A stretch of 64,000 bases of DNA from Vibrio thalassae (GCF_900089835.1 NZ_OANU01000002.1:1-64000); one strand, 5' to 3'. Counted from the stretch's first letter, positions 1 to 9,574 are shown. Notes: generated from the sequence alone by a model not told the origin. A program made the numbers and translations.

Positions 1-125
1 AATCGTCGGTCTCGACGACAGTAAACGTCAACAGTTTGAGTGGATTCATCGACCTTAATCGACTGGATTGCCTGCCCCTGAATATGTAAAAGCTGAGAAA
101 GTAACTGGGTCAAAATAGGATTCAT
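1..125 (-). CDS. Partial ORF, possible ISL3-type transposase N-terminus
   Basis: An open frame of 41 codons runs off the left edge of the window. It begins with Met-Asn-Pro-Ile-Leu at 125 and contains hydrophobic residues followed by a Cys-Arg-Arg-Asp-Arg-Arg stretch. This layout (short helix, then a Cys/Arg-rich segment leading to a zinc-finger-like region) reminds me of ISL3-family transposase N-termini, but only the first 41 residues are visible and the assignment is tentative. A perfect 13-bp inverted repeat lies immediately upstream of its start codon, as is common where transposase expression is damped. It is transcribed in the same direction as pgm and starts only 88 bp beyond the pgm stop. 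Confidence 0.4.
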   Translation of the reverse strand, partial: MNPILTQLLSQLLHIQGQAIQSIKVDESTQTVDVYCRRDRR

Positions 126-161
126 CCATACTGACTAAAAAAGGGTTATTAGTCAGTATGG
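126..161. repeat. Perfect 13-bp inverted repeat next to the partial ORF
   Basis: The arms CCATACTGACTAA (126-138) and TTAGTCAGTATGG (149-161) are exact reverse complements separated by 10 bases. On the minus strand the hairpin ends one base before the start codon of the partial ORF at 125, so it could hide its ribosome binding site. A second repeat, AGTCATAA (166-173) with TTATGACT (182-189), follows. They could belong to a mobile-element end or act as a terminator after pgm. Confidence 0.6.
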
Positions 162-212
162 TAGAAGTCATAAGTATTGCGTTATGACTCAACAAAGCGG
201 AGAAGAGCCGGA

Positions 213-1859
213 TTACAGACCTGCTGCAGCAAACACCTGATTGACGATTTCTTGCGCTTCCGCTTCAATCAGTTTCAAGTGCTCTTCACCTTTGAAACTC
301 TCACAGTAAATCTTGTAGATGTCTTCTGTACCTGAAGGGCGCGCTGCAAACCAACCATTCTCTGTCGTTACTTTCAGACCGCCGATTGCAGCACCGTTGC
401 CCGGAGCATGCGTCAAACGAGCGGTAATGGCATCACCTGCTAACGTTTCTGCTGCCACCATTTCTGGAGACAGTTTCTTCAATACGTTCTTTTGCTCGGT
501 ATTAGCCACCGCTTGAATACGGTTATACTTAGACTCGCCGTGCTTAGCGGCAAGCTCTTCGTAATACTCTTGCGGGTTCTTACCTGTTACAGCGGTAATC
601 TCGGCCGCTAGTAAACAAAGAATGATGCCGTCTTTATCCGTTGACCATGGCGTGCCGTCTTTGCGTAGGAAGGATGCACCAGCGCTCTCTTCACCGCCGA
701 AGCCGAATTCACCATTATAAAGACCATCGACAAACCACTTAAAACCAACTGGCACTTCGCACAATGTACGGCCTAGGTCGGCAACCACACGGTCAATCAA
801 CGCACTCGATACTAGCGTCTTACCTACTGCCACATCATCACGCCATTGACTACGATGACGGTACAGGTAATCGATACATACTGCGAGATAGTGGTTAGGG
901 TTCATCAGACCTTTTGGCGTCACAATACCGTGACGGTCATAATCTGGGTCGTTACCAAATGCTAAATCGTAGTCATCTTTAAGCGCCAGCAATCCCGCCA
1001 TTGCATACGGTGATGAACAGTCCATACGAACCACGCCATCTTTGTCTAAAGACATAAACTGGAATGATGGGTCAACCGCTTCACTGACTAACGTCAGATT
1101 CAAGTTGTAGGCATTAGCAATTTGACGCCAATAATCAATGCCCGAACCACCTAGTGGATCAACACCGATTTTCAGGTTTGATTTCTGAATCGCTTCCATA
1201 TCAATGACATTGACCAAATCATCAACGTACGGCTTCACAAGATCACGCTCTTGATATAGCGCTTGTGATTTTGCGATGGCAATAGGAAGACGTTTTACAT
1301 CTTTCATTTCATTCGCAATGATTTCATTCGCACGATCTTCAATCGCCTGAGTAAGTTCAGCTTCTGCTGGGCCACCATGCGTTGGATTGTACTTGATGCC
1401 GCCATCTTGCGGCGGGTTATGCGATGGTGTGATAACAATACCATCCGCTTTATCCGCGTTTGCTAAGTTATGCGTAAGAATAGCGTGAGAAATGCCCGGT
1501 GTTGGGGTATAGCCGTTGTTCTCTTGAGCGATCACAGTAACGCCATTTGCCACCAGTACCTCAACAACCGTTGAGAATGCAGGCTCTGACAAAGCGTGAG
1601 TATCTTTACCCACAAAAAGTGGTCCTGTAGTACCCTTCTCTGCACGCACTTCAGCAACAGCTTGCGCAATCGCTAAGATGTGATTTTCGTTGAAGGTTGC
1701 TTTGTCAGCACAACCGCGGTGACCAGAGGTACCAAATTGCACACTTTGTGCTTGGTTACCCGCCTCGGGTTGAATCAAAAAATAATTGGAAACAAGCGCA
1801 GGAATATTATGCAGGTCTTCTTGCTGAGCCTTCTGGCCCGCGCGTGGGTGTATAGCCAT
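213..1859 (-). CDS. pgm: Phosphoglucomutase (alpha-D-glucose specific)
   Basis: Interconverts glucose 1-phosphate and glucose 6-phosphate in the cytoplasm, linking glycolysis to UDP-glucose synthesis and taking the final product of the Leloir pathway. The 548-residue protein carries the active-site serine motif TPSHNPP (Ser146), a metal-binding DPDYDRHG loop near residue 310 and the C-terminal phosphate loop [13 protein letters not shown]. The start at 1859 is preferred to an in-frame ATG 48 bp upstream because AAAGGACG lies just before it and the protein then begins MAIHPRAG like its relatives. It lies downstream of seqA, an arrangement shared with E. coli, but a terminator-like hairpin sits between the two genes. 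The normal 3' neighbour may have been replaced by a mobile element. Confidence 0.96.
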   Translation of the reverse strand: MAIHPRAGQKAQQEDLHNIPALVSNYFLIQPEAGNQAQSVQFGTSGHRGCADKATFNENHILAIAQAVAEVRAEKGTTGPLFVGKDTHALSEPAFSTVVEVLVANGVTVIAQENNGYTPTPGISHAILTHNLANADKADGIVITPSHNPPQDGGIKYNPTHGGPAEAELTQAIEDRANEIIANEMKDVKRLPIAIAKSQALYQERDLVKPYVDDLVNVIDMEAIQKSNLKIGVDPLGGSGIDYWRQIANAYNLNLTLVSEAVDPSFQFMSLDKDGVVRMDCSSPYAMAGLLALKDDYDLAFGNDPDYDRHGIVTPKGLMNPNHYLAVCIDYLYRHRSQWRDDVAVGKTLVSSALIDRVVADLGRTLCEVPVGFKWFVDGLYNGEFGFGGEESAGASFLRKDGTPWSTDKDGIILCLLAAEITAVTGKNPQEYYEELAAKHGESKYNRIQAVANTEQKNVLKKLSPEMVAAETLAGDAITARLTHAPGNGAAIGGLKVTTENGWFAARPSGTEDIYKIYCESFKGEEHLKLIEAEAQEIVNQVFAAAGL

Positions 1860-1888
1860 AACAGACGTCCTTTCAAAATTAAGCTTAG

Positions 1889-1940
1889 AAAATACAAAAA
1901 ACCTCATAATACTCGCTTCAATATGAACATTATGAGGTTT
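1889..1940 (-). terminator. Hairpin with U-rich tail between seqA and pgm
   Basis: Arms AAACCTCATAAT (1899-1910) and ATTATGAGGTTT (1929-1940) form a perfect 12-bp stem with an 18-base loop. Read on the minus strand, the stem is followed by TTTGTATTTTC. It lies just after the seqA stop, so it probably ends or attenuates seqA transcription before pgm. Confidence 0.6.
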
Positions 1941-1951
1941 GAATCGAAATC

Positions 1952-2482
1952 TTAGATGGATGCCGTCACTTTTTCGATGAGTTCAGCGGGATAATCCATC
2001 ATGGTCATCACTTGTTCCACCATCTGCCTTTTGCGACTGGTATTGGTGTTAGTAATAACCCAGAAAGGGGTGTTGGGAATTGCTTTTGGCTTAGTCGTGT
2101 TGCCGCTTTCTAATAGCGCAGCTTCGTTATTAGCAAAATAAACGCGTTTACGACCTTTAACCTGAGATGCTTCAGAGAAGCCTTCTGGATTTAAGCGATG
2201 CAGAGTTGATAGTACTAGCATAAATCTATCGATAGCTTTTTTCAGTCCAGCAAACTCATCCGAAATCAGCAACGAGCGCATTTCTTTTACTGAGTCTACC
2301 GCCTCTACTTGCGGGATCTCTTTACTAACGACGATAGTTTTCGCGGCAGCTGGTTTCTGTTCCGTTTCGGCTGCATCTACCTTTAATAAACGTCGTAAGA
2401 TATCTGAAGCACTTTCGCCAATGTGGTGGGTCTGGCTTGCAATATAACGGTATAGATCCTCATCAACCTCAATTGTTTTCAT
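1952..2482 (-). CDS. seqA: Replication initiation negative modulator SeqA
   Basis: Binds hemimethylated GATC sites after replication, sequesters the origin and organises new DNA. The 176-residue product begins [23 protein letters not shown], the N-terminal multimerisation helix typical of SeqA. The C-terminal DNA-binding part includes the conserved [17 protein letters not shown] segment. The start at 2482 is chosen because it matches the family N-terminus; the 25 residues upstream in frame do not resemble the family. It is divergent from ybfF (93 bp apart), as in other gamma-proteobacteria. Confidence 0.96.
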   Translation of the reverse strand: MKTIEVDEDLYRYIASQTHHIGESASDILRRLLKVDAAETEQKPAAAKTIVVSKEIPQVEAVDSVKEMRSLLISDEFAGLKKAIDRFMLVLSTLHRLNPEGFSEASQVKGRKRVYFANNEAALLESGNTTKPKAIPNTPFWVITNTNTSRKRQMVEQVMTMMDYPAELIEKVTASI

Positions 2483-2575
2483 TCGCTTTTCACAGTCTCT
2501 ATGTTTAAACTCTGGGTGATTATAACGAGTTCCGCGATGAACCTCTACGTTAAACACATCACGAATAACAGAAAA

Positions 2576-3334
2576 ATGTCAGCTTTATTGAACTACAAAA
2601 GAGAAGGTAAAGGCTTACCTGTCGTCCTTATCCATGGCCTGTTCGGAGACTTGAACAACCTTGGCGTCTTAGCCAGAGACCTAAAACAGGACTTCGACGT
2701 TATCAGCATCGACCTGCGTAACCATGGTCGCTCTTTCCATAGCGATGATCATAACTACACCTTGATGGCTCAAGATGTAGTGCAACTGCTTGAATCTTTA
2801 GATATCACCTCGCCTATCGTTATTGGTCACTCGATGGGCGGCAAAGTGGCTATGCGTTTGTGTGATTTTGAATACCCGGTTTCAAAACTCATTGTAATGG
2901 ACATGTCTCCAGTCGAATACACCGTGCACAGGCATGACAATGTATTAGCGGGATTAGAGGCAGTAATTGCCCAAAAACCAACGTCACGCGCCGACGCTAT
3001 GGCACTGATGAGCCAACATATCGAAATGGAGGGAGTGCGACAATTCCTTGGTAAATCGCTATATAAACATGGTGACTATCTTGATTGGCGCTTCAACGTT
3101 GAGAGCTTAAAACGCAACTACTTATCCATTTTGGGCTGGCAACCAATTGAGAAAAGTAATGTTCCGGTATTATTTATTAAAGGTGGCGATTCTGATTACC
3201 TTACAGCAGAGCACCAACCTTTAATACAAGCTCAATTTTCACAGGCAAAAGCGCACGTTATCGCCAATACCGGACACTGGCTTCATGCCGAAAAACCTGC
3301 TGAAGTGTTAAGAGCAATACGCAAATTCATTTAA
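2576..3334 (+). CDS. ybfF: Alpha/beta hydrolase, YbfF-type esterase
   Basis: A 252-residue cytoplasmic alpha/beta-fold hydrolase. It shows the oxyanion segment VLIHGLFGDLNNLG, the nucleophile elbow GHSMGGK (serine near residue 92), and a late catalytic histidine in NTGHWLHAEKP. YbfF of E. coli hydrolyses short acyl and acyl-CoA esters in vitro; the physiological substrate is not settled. The start at 2576 gives the family N-terminus MSALLNYK; the frame is open 75 bp further up but those residues are not conserved-looking. Divergent from seqA and followed by DUF2788 and fldA, the usual Vibrio order. Confidence 0.9.
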   Translation: MSALLNYKREGKGLPVVLIHGLFGDLNNLGVLARDLKQDFDVISIDLRNHGRSFHSDDHNYTLMAQDVVQLLESLDITSPIVIGHSMGGKVAMRLCDFEYPVSKLIVMDMSPVEYTVHRHDNVLAGLEAVIAQKPTSRADAMALMSQHIEMEGVRQFLGKSLYKHGDYLDWRFNVESLKRNYLSILGWQPIEKSNVPVLFIKGGDSDYLTAEHQPLIQAQFSQAKAHVIANTGHWLHAEKPAEVLRAIRKFI

Positions 3335-3432
3335 ATTTGACGTCAAACCAATACTGGACGTCGAGCACGCATTAACTTTATCCCACAACAGTGGTATAGT
3401 TCCGCGCAAGCATATTGGCATAAAGGAATACC

Positions 3433-3654
3433 ATGCTTTACGACTACATAAACAAACTGGAATCTATCGGGTTAGATCTACTGTTTGCAGCGATCTTCTT
3501 TTTGATCGGCATGGCAATCAAAGATGTTCTCAACCAAGGTAATGTTCCTGTTTTTGGTCGACGTATTGTATGGCTTGTGCTGTTCTTAGGGTGCGCTGGT
3601 TTTGTCGCAAAAGGCATTATTCAGCTCAGCTGGGAAGGCTCAGGACTCGGCTAA
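3433..3654 (+). CDS. DUF2788 small membrane protein
   Basis: A 73-residue protein of unknown function that I recognise as the DUF2788 family found upstream of fldA in Vibrio and relatives. Two hydrophobic stretches are seen, around residues 13-31 (LDLLFAAIFFLIGMAIKDV) and 43-63, with a short polar connection, so it is probably a two-pass inner-membrane protein. AAGGAA lies 6 bases before the ATG. It is 48 bp upstream of fldA on the same strand and may be cotranscribed with it. Confidence 0.8.
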   Translation: MLYDYINKLESIGLDLLFAAIFFLIGMAIKDVLNQGNVPVFGRRIVWLVLFLGCAGFVAKGIIQLSWEGSGLG

Positions 3655-3702
3655 TGTCCCGGTTCCTTAATCCAACACAGACAATGAAAAGGTACTGAAT
3701 CT

Positions 3703-4236
3703 ATGGCAAGTGTAGGTCTATTCTTTGGTAGCGATACTGGCAACACAGAAGCTATTGCAAAGATGATCCAAAAACAATTGGGTAAACAGCTCGTTCACGT
3801 TCAAGACATTGCAAAAAGTAGCAAAGAAGATATCGATAACTTCGATCTACTGCTTTTAGGTATCCCAACTTGGTATTACGGCGAAGCTCAAGCAGATTGG
3901 GATGACTTCTTCCCAGAGCTAGAAGGCATTGACTTCTCAACTAAGCTTGTGGCTATTTTTGGCTGTGGTGATCAAGAAGACTACGCCGAATACTTCTGCG
4001 ACGCTATGGGTACAGTACGTGACATCGTTGAAGCTAAAGGCGGCACTATCATTGGTTACACACCAACAGAAGGCTACGAGTTTGAAGCATCTAAAGCACT
4101 TGTTGAAGGTGATGACTCGCAATTCGTTGGTCTGTGCATCGACGAAGATCGTCAACCAGAACTCACTGACGAACGTGTATCTAACTGGACTAAGCAGCTT
4201 TACGAAGAAATGTGCTTAGCTGAGCTAGAAGATTAA
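3703..4236 (+). CDS. fldA: Flavodoxin I
   Basis: A 177-residue long-chain flavodoxin that carries electrons through bound FMN in the cytoplasm. The FMN phosphate loop GSDTGNTEAIA is near residues 9-19, the second flavin loop PTWYYGEAQ near 56-64 contains the aromatic residue that stacks on the isoalloxazine, and FGCGDQEDYAEYF follows near 87-99. Length and motifs are typical of FldA. It ends with a clear bidirectional terminator. Adjacency to fur within 1.3 kb is shared with E. coli, where fldA and fur are cotranscribed; here two minus-strand genes separate them. Confidence 0.96.
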   Translation: MASVGLFFGSDTGNTEAIAKMIQKQLGKQLVHVQDIAKSSKEDIDNFDLLLLGIPTWYYGEAQADWDDFFPELEGIDFSTKLVAIFGCGDQEDYAEYFCDAMGTVRDIVEAKGGTIIGYTPTEGYEFEASKALVEGDDSQFVGLCIDEDRQPELTDERVSNWTKQLYEEMCLAELED

Positions 4237-4256
4237 TTAATTCACTTATCATAGTG

Positions 4257-4291
4257 AAAACGAAAAACCTCCAGTCGGAGGTTTTTTTATT
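4257..4291. terminator. Bidirectional terminator after fldA
   Basis: The stem AAACCTCC / GGAGGTTT with a short loop, preceded by an A-run and followed by TTTTTATTTT, lies between two converging genes and suits both. Confidence 0.85.
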
Positions 4292-4694
4292 TTGAATCGC
4301 TATCGGAAGCGCTACAGATTCTGGTTTTCGATGCGATTTGACCCGTTTCAAACTCAACAGATTCTGTTGCCGCGATTTGACTAACATTACTAAATCGCCC
4401 AGCAAGAATAGGCATAAGTTGTTGGCAAACCTGTTGAGTCATGGCTTCTAACATCCATGTCGTCATCGAGTCGGTCTCTGGTTTACCTGCATACTGATAG
4501 GTTGTCGTTCGAAATAAGATTCCGTCGTTTAAAGCTAGATGCATATCCGAAATCGTGATTTTAGGATCAATCTGTCGGAACTGAGTGTGCACTAAATCAC
4601 GGTTGAGTTGACTCAAAATCTCTGGTGTTAATGTTTCAGACAACGCTGCGCTGCTCATGACCGCCGTTAAACTTAAAATCATTAAACGCTTCAC
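4287..4694 (-). CDS. Hypothetical exported protein
   Basis: I do not recognise this 135-residue protein. It starts with a typical signal peptide (MKRLMILSLTAVMSSAALSE), with probable cleavage after Ala17 or nearby, so it should be periplasmic. The mature part is polar, has two cysteines (one in QQVCQQL, one in TRICSAS) that could form a disulphide, and has no obvious enzymatic motif. GGGAGAG precedes the ATG at a good distance. It is a single-gene unit between the fldA terminator and the DUF4442 gene. Confidence 0.75.
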   Translation of the reverse strand: MKRLMILSLTAVMSSAALSETLTPEILSQLNRDLVHTQFRQIDPKITISDMHLALNDGILFRTTTYQYAGKPETDSMTTWMLEAMTQQVCQQLMPILAGRFSNVSQIAATESVEFETGQIASKTRICSASDSDSK

Positions 4695-4766
4695 AACTCT
4701 CTCCCTACACTCAATTCATCACATCATAAACCATATCGTCACACTCAGAGCCTCAAGAGTCAAAAA

Positions 4767-5276
4767 CTAAACTTGTAACGATGTGTTGTTTTCAGTCTCT
4801 GCGCGGTATTTGGGTTTCTTGCGTATGTAGAGCTTACGTTGAATGGTAGCGACAACCTCACCATGTTTGTTGTGAATATGGGTGATGAATTCAGGAAAAC
4901 ACTTGTCCCCGGTCGCCGTGCTGTTCAAGATACTGTCTAGCATATCCTGACTGACAATAAACTCTGCATTTAAGTCAGAAAAACCTGGTTTGATAAAGTC
5001 GATACTCGCCTCTTTGTCCCATACAAAATACTGTTCGCGAAGAATACCCATCAACATTAGCGAGTAAATCGGGTCCGTCATCGCAAAGATGCTGCCTCCA
5101 AACTGCGAACGGTTGGCATTCTTGTTCCACCACTTTAGTTTAAGCCGAACCTTTACCGAACGAAAATCATCACTAATTTCAGTAATTTTAATTCCAGCTC
5201 CCCAAAATGGTGGCCAGATATTTAAGGCAAATTTTACATACTTAGGCTTATATATCTTTGCTAATCGTCTATCCAT
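4767..5276 (-). CDS. DUF4442 (hotdog-fold) protein
   Basis: A 169-residue protein I place in the DUF4442 family, relatives of hotdog-fold thioesterases of the PaaI type. Visible support is the motif NRSQFGGSIFAMTDPIYSLML around residues 56-76, which corresponds to the hotdog helix that packs against the substrate, and the late strands with EFITHIHNKHGEVVATIQRKLYIRKK. No substrate can be assigned. The start at 5276 is preferred to an ATG 30 bp upstream because MDRRLAKIYKPKYVKF is a normal family start and GGA precedes it. It is divergent from fur. Confidence 0.75.
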   Translation of the reverse strand: MDRRLAKIYKPKYVKFALNIWPPFWGAGIKITEISDDFRSVKVRLKLKWWNKNANRSQFGGSIFAMTDPIYSLMLMGILREQYFVWDKEASIDFIKPGFSDLNAEFIVSQDMLDSILNSTATGDKCFPEFITHIHNKHGEVVATIQRKLYIRKKPKYRAETENNTSLQV

Positions 5277-5467
5277 AACACGAAATCCAATACAACATGT
5301 AAACAAATTGTAACTGGTCAGATGTGTTTGTAAAGTGATACAGTTCGCCTTCTATGTTAATACTTAGTAACCCTTTGAAGTTCGAGGTTTATTGTTGTGC
5401 CGTAGTACCCTATAATGAATAGATTACTGAAATCTGTCGATTGCTGCAGATCATTACAGGAAAGTTT

Positions 5468-5914
5468 ATGTCAGACAATAACAAGGCACTTAAAGACGCG
5501 GGGCTTAAAGTCACGCTGCCGCGACTAAAAATTTTAGAAGTACTGCAGAAGCCAGAGTACCAACATATCAGTGCAGAAGACCTGTACAAGAAACTTATCG
5601 ACCTTGGTGAGGAGATTGGTTTGGCTACGGTATATCGCGTACTTAACCAATTTGATGATGCGGGTATTGTGACTCGTCACCACTTCGAAGGTGGTAAATC
5701 GGTATTTGAGCTTTCGACCCAGCACCACCATGACCATATAGTATGTCTAGATTGCGGTGAAGTTATCGAGTTCTCTGATGAGGTGATTGAAACCCGTCAA
5801 ACAGAAATTGCTGCGCGCTACAATATCGAACTCACCAATCACAGCCTTTACCTCTATGGTAAATGCATTGGTGGCGCGTGCAAAGACAATCCTAAAGCAC
5901 ACGAACCTAGCTAA
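5468..5914 (+). CDS. fur: Ferric uptake regulator
   Basis: Iron-responsive repressor that binds Fur boxes as an Fe(II)-loaded dimer. The 148-residue product has the N-terminal winged helix (KDAGLKVTLPRLKILEVL), the recognition segment LATVYRVLNQFDDAGIV, and the metal-binding run HHHDHIVCLDCGEVIEF in the dimerisation domain, followed by two more cysteines near the C-terminus that complete the structural zinc site. The start at 5468 has AGGAAAG 4 bases upstream and matches Vibrio Fur; the ORF is open 27 bp further. Its terminator is shared with the converging glnS. Confidence 0.97.
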   Translation: MSDNNKALKDAGLKVTLPRLKILEVLQKPEYQHISAEDLYKKLIDLGEEIGLATVYRVLNQFDDAGIVTRHHFEGGKSVFELSTQHHHDHIVCLDCGEVIEFSDEVIETRQTEIAARYNIELTNHSLYLYGKCIGGACKDNPKAHEPS

Positions 5915-5933
5915 TTTCTAAGATAATTGAATC

Positions 5934-5960
5934 AAAAAAACCAGCCGTTAGGCTGGTTTT
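5934..5960. terminator. Bidirectional terminator after fur
   Basis: AACCAGCC / GGCTGGTT stem with loop GTTA, A-run before and TTTTAG after. A second, longer hairpin at 5968-5997 (AGCCCCTCTT / AAGAGAGGCT) probably ends glnS. Confidence 0.85.
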
Positions 5961-6002
5961 TAGTATCTAGAGCCCCTCTTATAGAAGAGAGGCTTAGACT
6001 GA

Positions 6003-7670
6003 TTAGTTCGCTTCTACTTTAGCCCAAGTATCACGCAGACCAACGGTACGGTTGAAAACTAAAGATTCAGCACTAGAGTCTTTGATGTCCGCACAGAAGT
6101 ATCCCATACGCTCGAACTGGTAACCTTGAGAAGCATCTGCTGCTGCCAAGCTAGGCTCTACAAAGCCCTTTGATACAAGCAATGATTCTGGGTTGATCGT
6201 TTCAGCAAAATTATCTGCGGCCGCCGGGTTAGCAACCGTGAACAGACGATCATACAAACGAATCTCAGCTGGTAGGCCTTTATCCGCTGAAACCCAGTGA
6301 ATAACACCTTTCACTTTACGACCATCAGCTGGGTTTTTACCCAACGTATCCGCATCGTAGCTACAGAAAATCGTTGTAATATTGCCAACTTCGTCTTTCT
6401 CGATGCGCTCCGCTTTAATGATATAAGCACCGCGTAAACGCACTTCTTTTCCTAAGACCAGACGCTTGTATTTCTTGTTCGCTTCTTCACGGAAGTCTTC
6501 ACGCTCAATCCATACTTCGCGAGTAAATGGTACGTCACGCGTCCCCATTTCCGGCTTATTCGGATGATTTGCAATCGATAACGTTTCACCTTCACCTTGG
6601 TAGTTTTCAATCACGATCTTCACCGGATCTAGCACTGCCATTGCGCGAGGAGCGTTTTCATTCAAGTCATCACGAATACACGACTCGAGAGAACTAAACT
6701 CAATCATATTCTCTTGCTTAGTCACACCAATACGCTTACAGAATTCACGAATAGATGCCGGTGTAAAGCCGCGACGACGCAGACCAGAAATAGTAGGCAT
6801 ACGTGGGTCGTCCCAGCCATTCACCAACTTCTCTGTCACTAATTGGTTAAGCTTACGCTTTGACATTACCGTGTACTCAAGATTCAGGCGACTGAACTCG
6901 TACTGATGCGGTTGGCAATCGATGGTAATGTTTTCAAGAACCCAATCATATAAGCGACGGTTATCTTGGAATTCAAGCGTACATAGAGAATGAGTAATTC
7001 CCTCAAGTGCATCCGAGATACAGTGAGTAAAGTCGTACATTGGGTAAATGCACCACTTGTCACCAGTCTGGTGGTGATGAGCAAAACGAACACGGTAAAG
7101 CACTGGATCGCGCATCACAATGAAAGACGAACTCATGTCAATTTTAGCACGAAGGCACGCTTTGCCTTCTTCAAACCCGCCGTCACGCATTTTTTCGAAC
7201 AGCGCCAAGTTTTCTTCAACTGGACGGTCACGATAAGGACTCGGTTGACCTGGTGCGGTCAGCGTTCCGCGATACTCGCGAATCTGCTCTGGACTTAGCT
7301 CGTCAACATACGCTAAGCCTTTATTAATTAATTCAACCGCATACTCGTAAAGCTTATCGAAATAGTTAGATGAGTAACAAACGTCACCCGACCATTCAAA
7401 GCCTAACCAGCTTACATCATTCTTAATCGACTCAACGTATTCAACGTCTTCTTTTTCAGGGTTTGTATCATCAAAACGAAGGTTACATTGTCCCTGATAG
7501 TCCTGAGCAATACCGAAGTTTAAACAAATAGATTTAGCGTGACCGATATGCAGGTAACCATTTGGCTCCGGCGGAAAACGAGTATGCACGCTAGTATGCT
7601 TGCCATCCGCTAAATCTTTATCAATGATTTGGCGAATAAAGTTCGATGGACGAGCCTCAGCTTCACTCAT
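6003..7670 (-). CDS. glnS: Glutaminyl-tRNA synthetase
   Basis: Charges tRNA-Gln with glutamine using ATP. The 555-residue class I enzyme has the HIGH signature in [15 protein letters not shown] near residue 33-47 and the KMSKS-equivalent VMSKRKL near residue 270, with the C-terminal anticodon-binding beta-barrels following ([21 protein letters not shown]). Length agrees with the family. It is transcribed towards fur, with converging terminators between. Proximity to the nag genes is also seen in E. coli (nag region next to glnS). Confidence 0.98.
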   Translation of the reverse strand: MSEAEARPSNFIRQIIDKDLADGKHTSVHTRFPPEPNGYLHIGHAKSICLNFGIAQDYQGQCNLRFDDTNPEKEDVEYVESIKNDVSWLGFEWSGDVCYSSNYFDKLYEYAVELINKGLAYVDELSPEQIREYRGTLTAPGQPSPYRDRPVEENLALFEKMRDGGFEEGKACLRAKIDMSSSFIVMRDPVLYRVRFAHHHQTGDKWCIYPMYDFTHCISDALEGITHSLCTLEFQDNRRLYDWVLENITIDCQPHQYEFSRLNLEYTVMSKRKLNQLVTEKLVNGWDDPRMPTISGLRRRGFTPASIREFCKRIGVTKQENMIEFSSLESCIRDDLNENAPRAMAVLDPVKIVIENYQGEGETLSIANHPNKPEMGTRDVPFTREVWIEREDFREEANKKYKRLVLGKEVRLRGAYIIKAERIEKDEVGNITTIFCSYDADTLGKNPADGRKVKGVIHWVSADKGLPAEIRLYDRLFTVANPAAADNFAETINPESLLVSKGFVEPSLAAADASQGYQFERMGYFCADIKDSSAESLVFNRTVGLRDTWAKVEAN

Positions 7671-7817
7671 CTATAACACCTCTATGTTTTAAGTATTGTC
7701 AGATATATAAACGCTAATGATCCACAATTCCTTGCGAAACCTCAACAAGAACTCGCATTTTCACATGATTATTTTAGTACCCAAACCTGAACTGTGAAAA
7801 AGCGTCGAACACTAAAC

Positions 7818-7850
7818 GCAAAAAAAAGCCTCTCGACAGAGAGGCTTTAC
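7818..7850 (-). terminator. Terminator of nagE
   Basis: AAGCCTCTC / GAGAGGCTT stem (7826-7834 with 7839-7847), followed on the minus strand by a run of seven U. It lies 25 bp after the nagE stop. Confidence 0.88.
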
Positions 7851-7874
7851 TATAGAAATCAATGAGTGACTAAA

Positions 7875-9443
7875 TTATGGAAGTTTCACTCCAGAGAGGT
7901 CTTCACCAGCACCGATAGACTTCATTTCACCAGCGATGATTTCTGCTAGAGGACCAAGGATTACTTGTAGGTTGTTTTCACCTAGTTTCACCACACCCTT
8001 AGCACCTAGCTTTTTAAGTACTGCTTCATCAGCAACAGAGCGGTCTTTTAGAGTCAAACGTAGACGAGTAATACAAGCATCGATTGACGTCAGGTTATCG
8101 TGACCGCCTAGTGCTTTTAGGTATTGGCGAGCTAGGTCACCATTTTTCACGTCTGCATCAACTTCTACTTCTACATCGTCATCTTCACGACCTGGCGACT
8201 TCAAGTTGAACGCGCGGATTGCGAAGCTGAACGTGAAGAAGTATAGAGCACTGAAACATAGGCCGATTAGTAGTAGCGTGAATGGTTTTGTCGCTAGACC
8301 CCAGTTTAGTACGAAGTCGATTAGACCTGCAGAGAAGCCGAAGCCGTGTAGCGTACCGAACATGTTAGCAACAACCAGTGCTAGACCAGTAAATACTGCG
8401 TGCATTGCATATAGCGCAGGTGCAAGGAACACGAACATGAACTCTAGTGGCTCTGTGATACCAGTTAGGAATGAACAGAATGCAACAGAGAATAGTGCAC
8501 CACCAACTTGGCTGCGTTTTTCAACTGGTGCCGCTAGGTACATTGCAAATGCCGCACCTGGTAGACCAAACATCATGATAGGGTAGAAACCGTTCATGAA
8601 TACACCAGCGCTCTTATCGCCACCGAAGAAACGGTGAAGGTCACCACTTTTCACAACTTCAGTCACTTCTTTCACTGTTGCTGTGATTTCTGGAGTAACA
8701 GCGTTAGCAAACTCGAATGTGTGAGTTTGACCAGCAACTAGAGTTTTCGCAAGAGCTGGGTCTACACAAAGCTGTTGTAGAGCAGGAAGCGCTTGACCAG
8801 CCGCTTGTGCACCAGTAACTAGAACTTCTTGACACGTACCCATACCGAACCAGAAGTACGAGTTAAGAACGTGGTGAAGACCTACAGGGATAAGTGCACG
8901 GTTAAGCGTACCGTAAACGAACTGACCGATTGCGCCAGACGTTGATACTGCGTGTGCTAGAGCGTCAAGACCACCTTGGATGCTAGGCCAAACCACGCCT
9001 GAGATCGCACCTGCTACTAGAGCAAATAGACCAGCCATGATAGGTACTAAACGCTTACCTGCGAAGAACGCCAACCATTCTGGAAGACGAGTCGCATGGA
9101 ATGCATTGTAAGAGTGACCAGCAATGATACCTGCGAAGATACCACCGAAGAATGACATGTTAACGTCAGCATTGATTGTTGTTGCTGTCGCCGTTAGAAC
9201 GAAGTAAGCAACAGCACCTGCAAGACCTGCAGCACCGTTGCCATCTTTAGAAAGACCAATCGCAATACCTAGACCGAATAGCAAAGGTAGTTGATTGAAA
9301 ATCGCTCCACCAGCTTGCGCCATAAATGGAATATCTAAAAGGTCGCCTTGACCCAAACGTAGTAGAAGCGCCGCAATCGGAAGCGTTGCGATAGGTAGCA
9401 TCAATGCTTTACCTAGCTTCTGTGCATATCCTAGAATATTCAC
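7875..9443 (-). CDS. nagE: PTS N-acetylglucosamine transporter EIICB
   Basis: Imports and phosphorylates N-acetylglucosamine across the inner membrane. The first ~390 residues are the membrane EIIC domain (MLPIATLPIAALLLRLG at the start; the GITEPLEF motif near 300). A linker rich in Asp/Glu follows, then the EIIB domain with the phosphorylated cysteine Cys457 in SIDACITRLRLTL. The 522-residue protein stops after EIIB, so unlike E. coli NagE it has no EIIA domain and must take phosphate from a separate EIIA-Glc (Crr). It is divergent from nagA with a 466-bp control region. No nagB is in the window. Confidence 0.95.
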   Translation of the reverse strand: MNILGYAQKLGKALMLPIATLPIAALLLRLGQGDLLDIPFMAQAGGAIFNQLPLLFGLGIAIGLSKDGNGAAGLAGAVAYFVLTATATTINADVNMSFFGGIFAGIIAGHSYNAFHATRLPEWLAFFAGKRLVPIMAGLFALVAGAISGVVWPSIQGGLDALAHAVSTSGAIGQFVYGTLNRALIPVGLHHVLNSYFWFGMGTCQEVLVTGAQAAGQALPALQQLCVDPALAKTLVAGQTHTFEFANAVTPEITATVKEVTEVVKSGDLHRFFGGDKSAGVFMNGFYPIMMFGLPGAAFAMYLAAPVEKRSQVGGALFSVAFCSFLTGITEPLEFMFVFLAPALYAMHAVFTGLALVVANMFGTLHGFGFSAGLIDFVLNWGLATKPFTLLLIGLCFSALYFFTFSFAIRAFNLKSPGREDDDVEVEVDADVKNGDLARQYLKALGGHDNLTSIDACITRLRLTLKDRSVADEAVLKKLGAKGVVKLGENNLQVILGPLAEIIAGEMKSIGAGEDLSGVKLP

Positions 9444-9524
9444 CTTAAGTTCCCCCTGTAGGATTTGAATTTTGTTGGACGACTTATTTTAGCCGTTCAA
9501 TTTAGTCATATTCAGTTTATGAAA

Positions 9525-9546
9525 TTAATTTTGACCCGCAAATTAA
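9525..9546. promoter_or_regulatory. NagC-like operator in the nagE-nagA region
   Basis: TTAATTT (9525-9531) and AAATTAA (9540-9546) are exact inverted arms with an 8-base spacer, the A/T-rich outer-arm pattern of NagC/Mlc operators. A second looser site, TATTTT (9621-9626) with AAAATA (9637-9642), lies 96 bp away, a spacing that would allow looping by NagC, which is encoded downstream of nagA. Confidence 0.6.
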
Positions 9547-9558
9547 AACCTTACTATT

Positions 9559-9574
9559 TGTGATCCTAATCACC
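9559..9574. promoter_or_regulatory. CRP-like site between nagE and nagA
   Basis: TGTGATCCTAATCACC matches the CRP consensus TGTGA-N6-TCACA at 9 of 10 defined positions and lies 116 bp upstream of nagE, between the two NagC-like sites. Activation of divergent nag promoters by CRP is established in E. coli. Apart from these sites and A/T-rich sequence I see nothing else in the 466-bp gap (9444-9909). Confidence 0.65.

Noticed and set aside
8206..8586. Plus-strand 126-codon ORF inside nagE
   Set aside because: Antisense to a certain membrane-protein gene; its Pro/Ala/Asn-rich product reflects reverse reading of hydrophobic codons.
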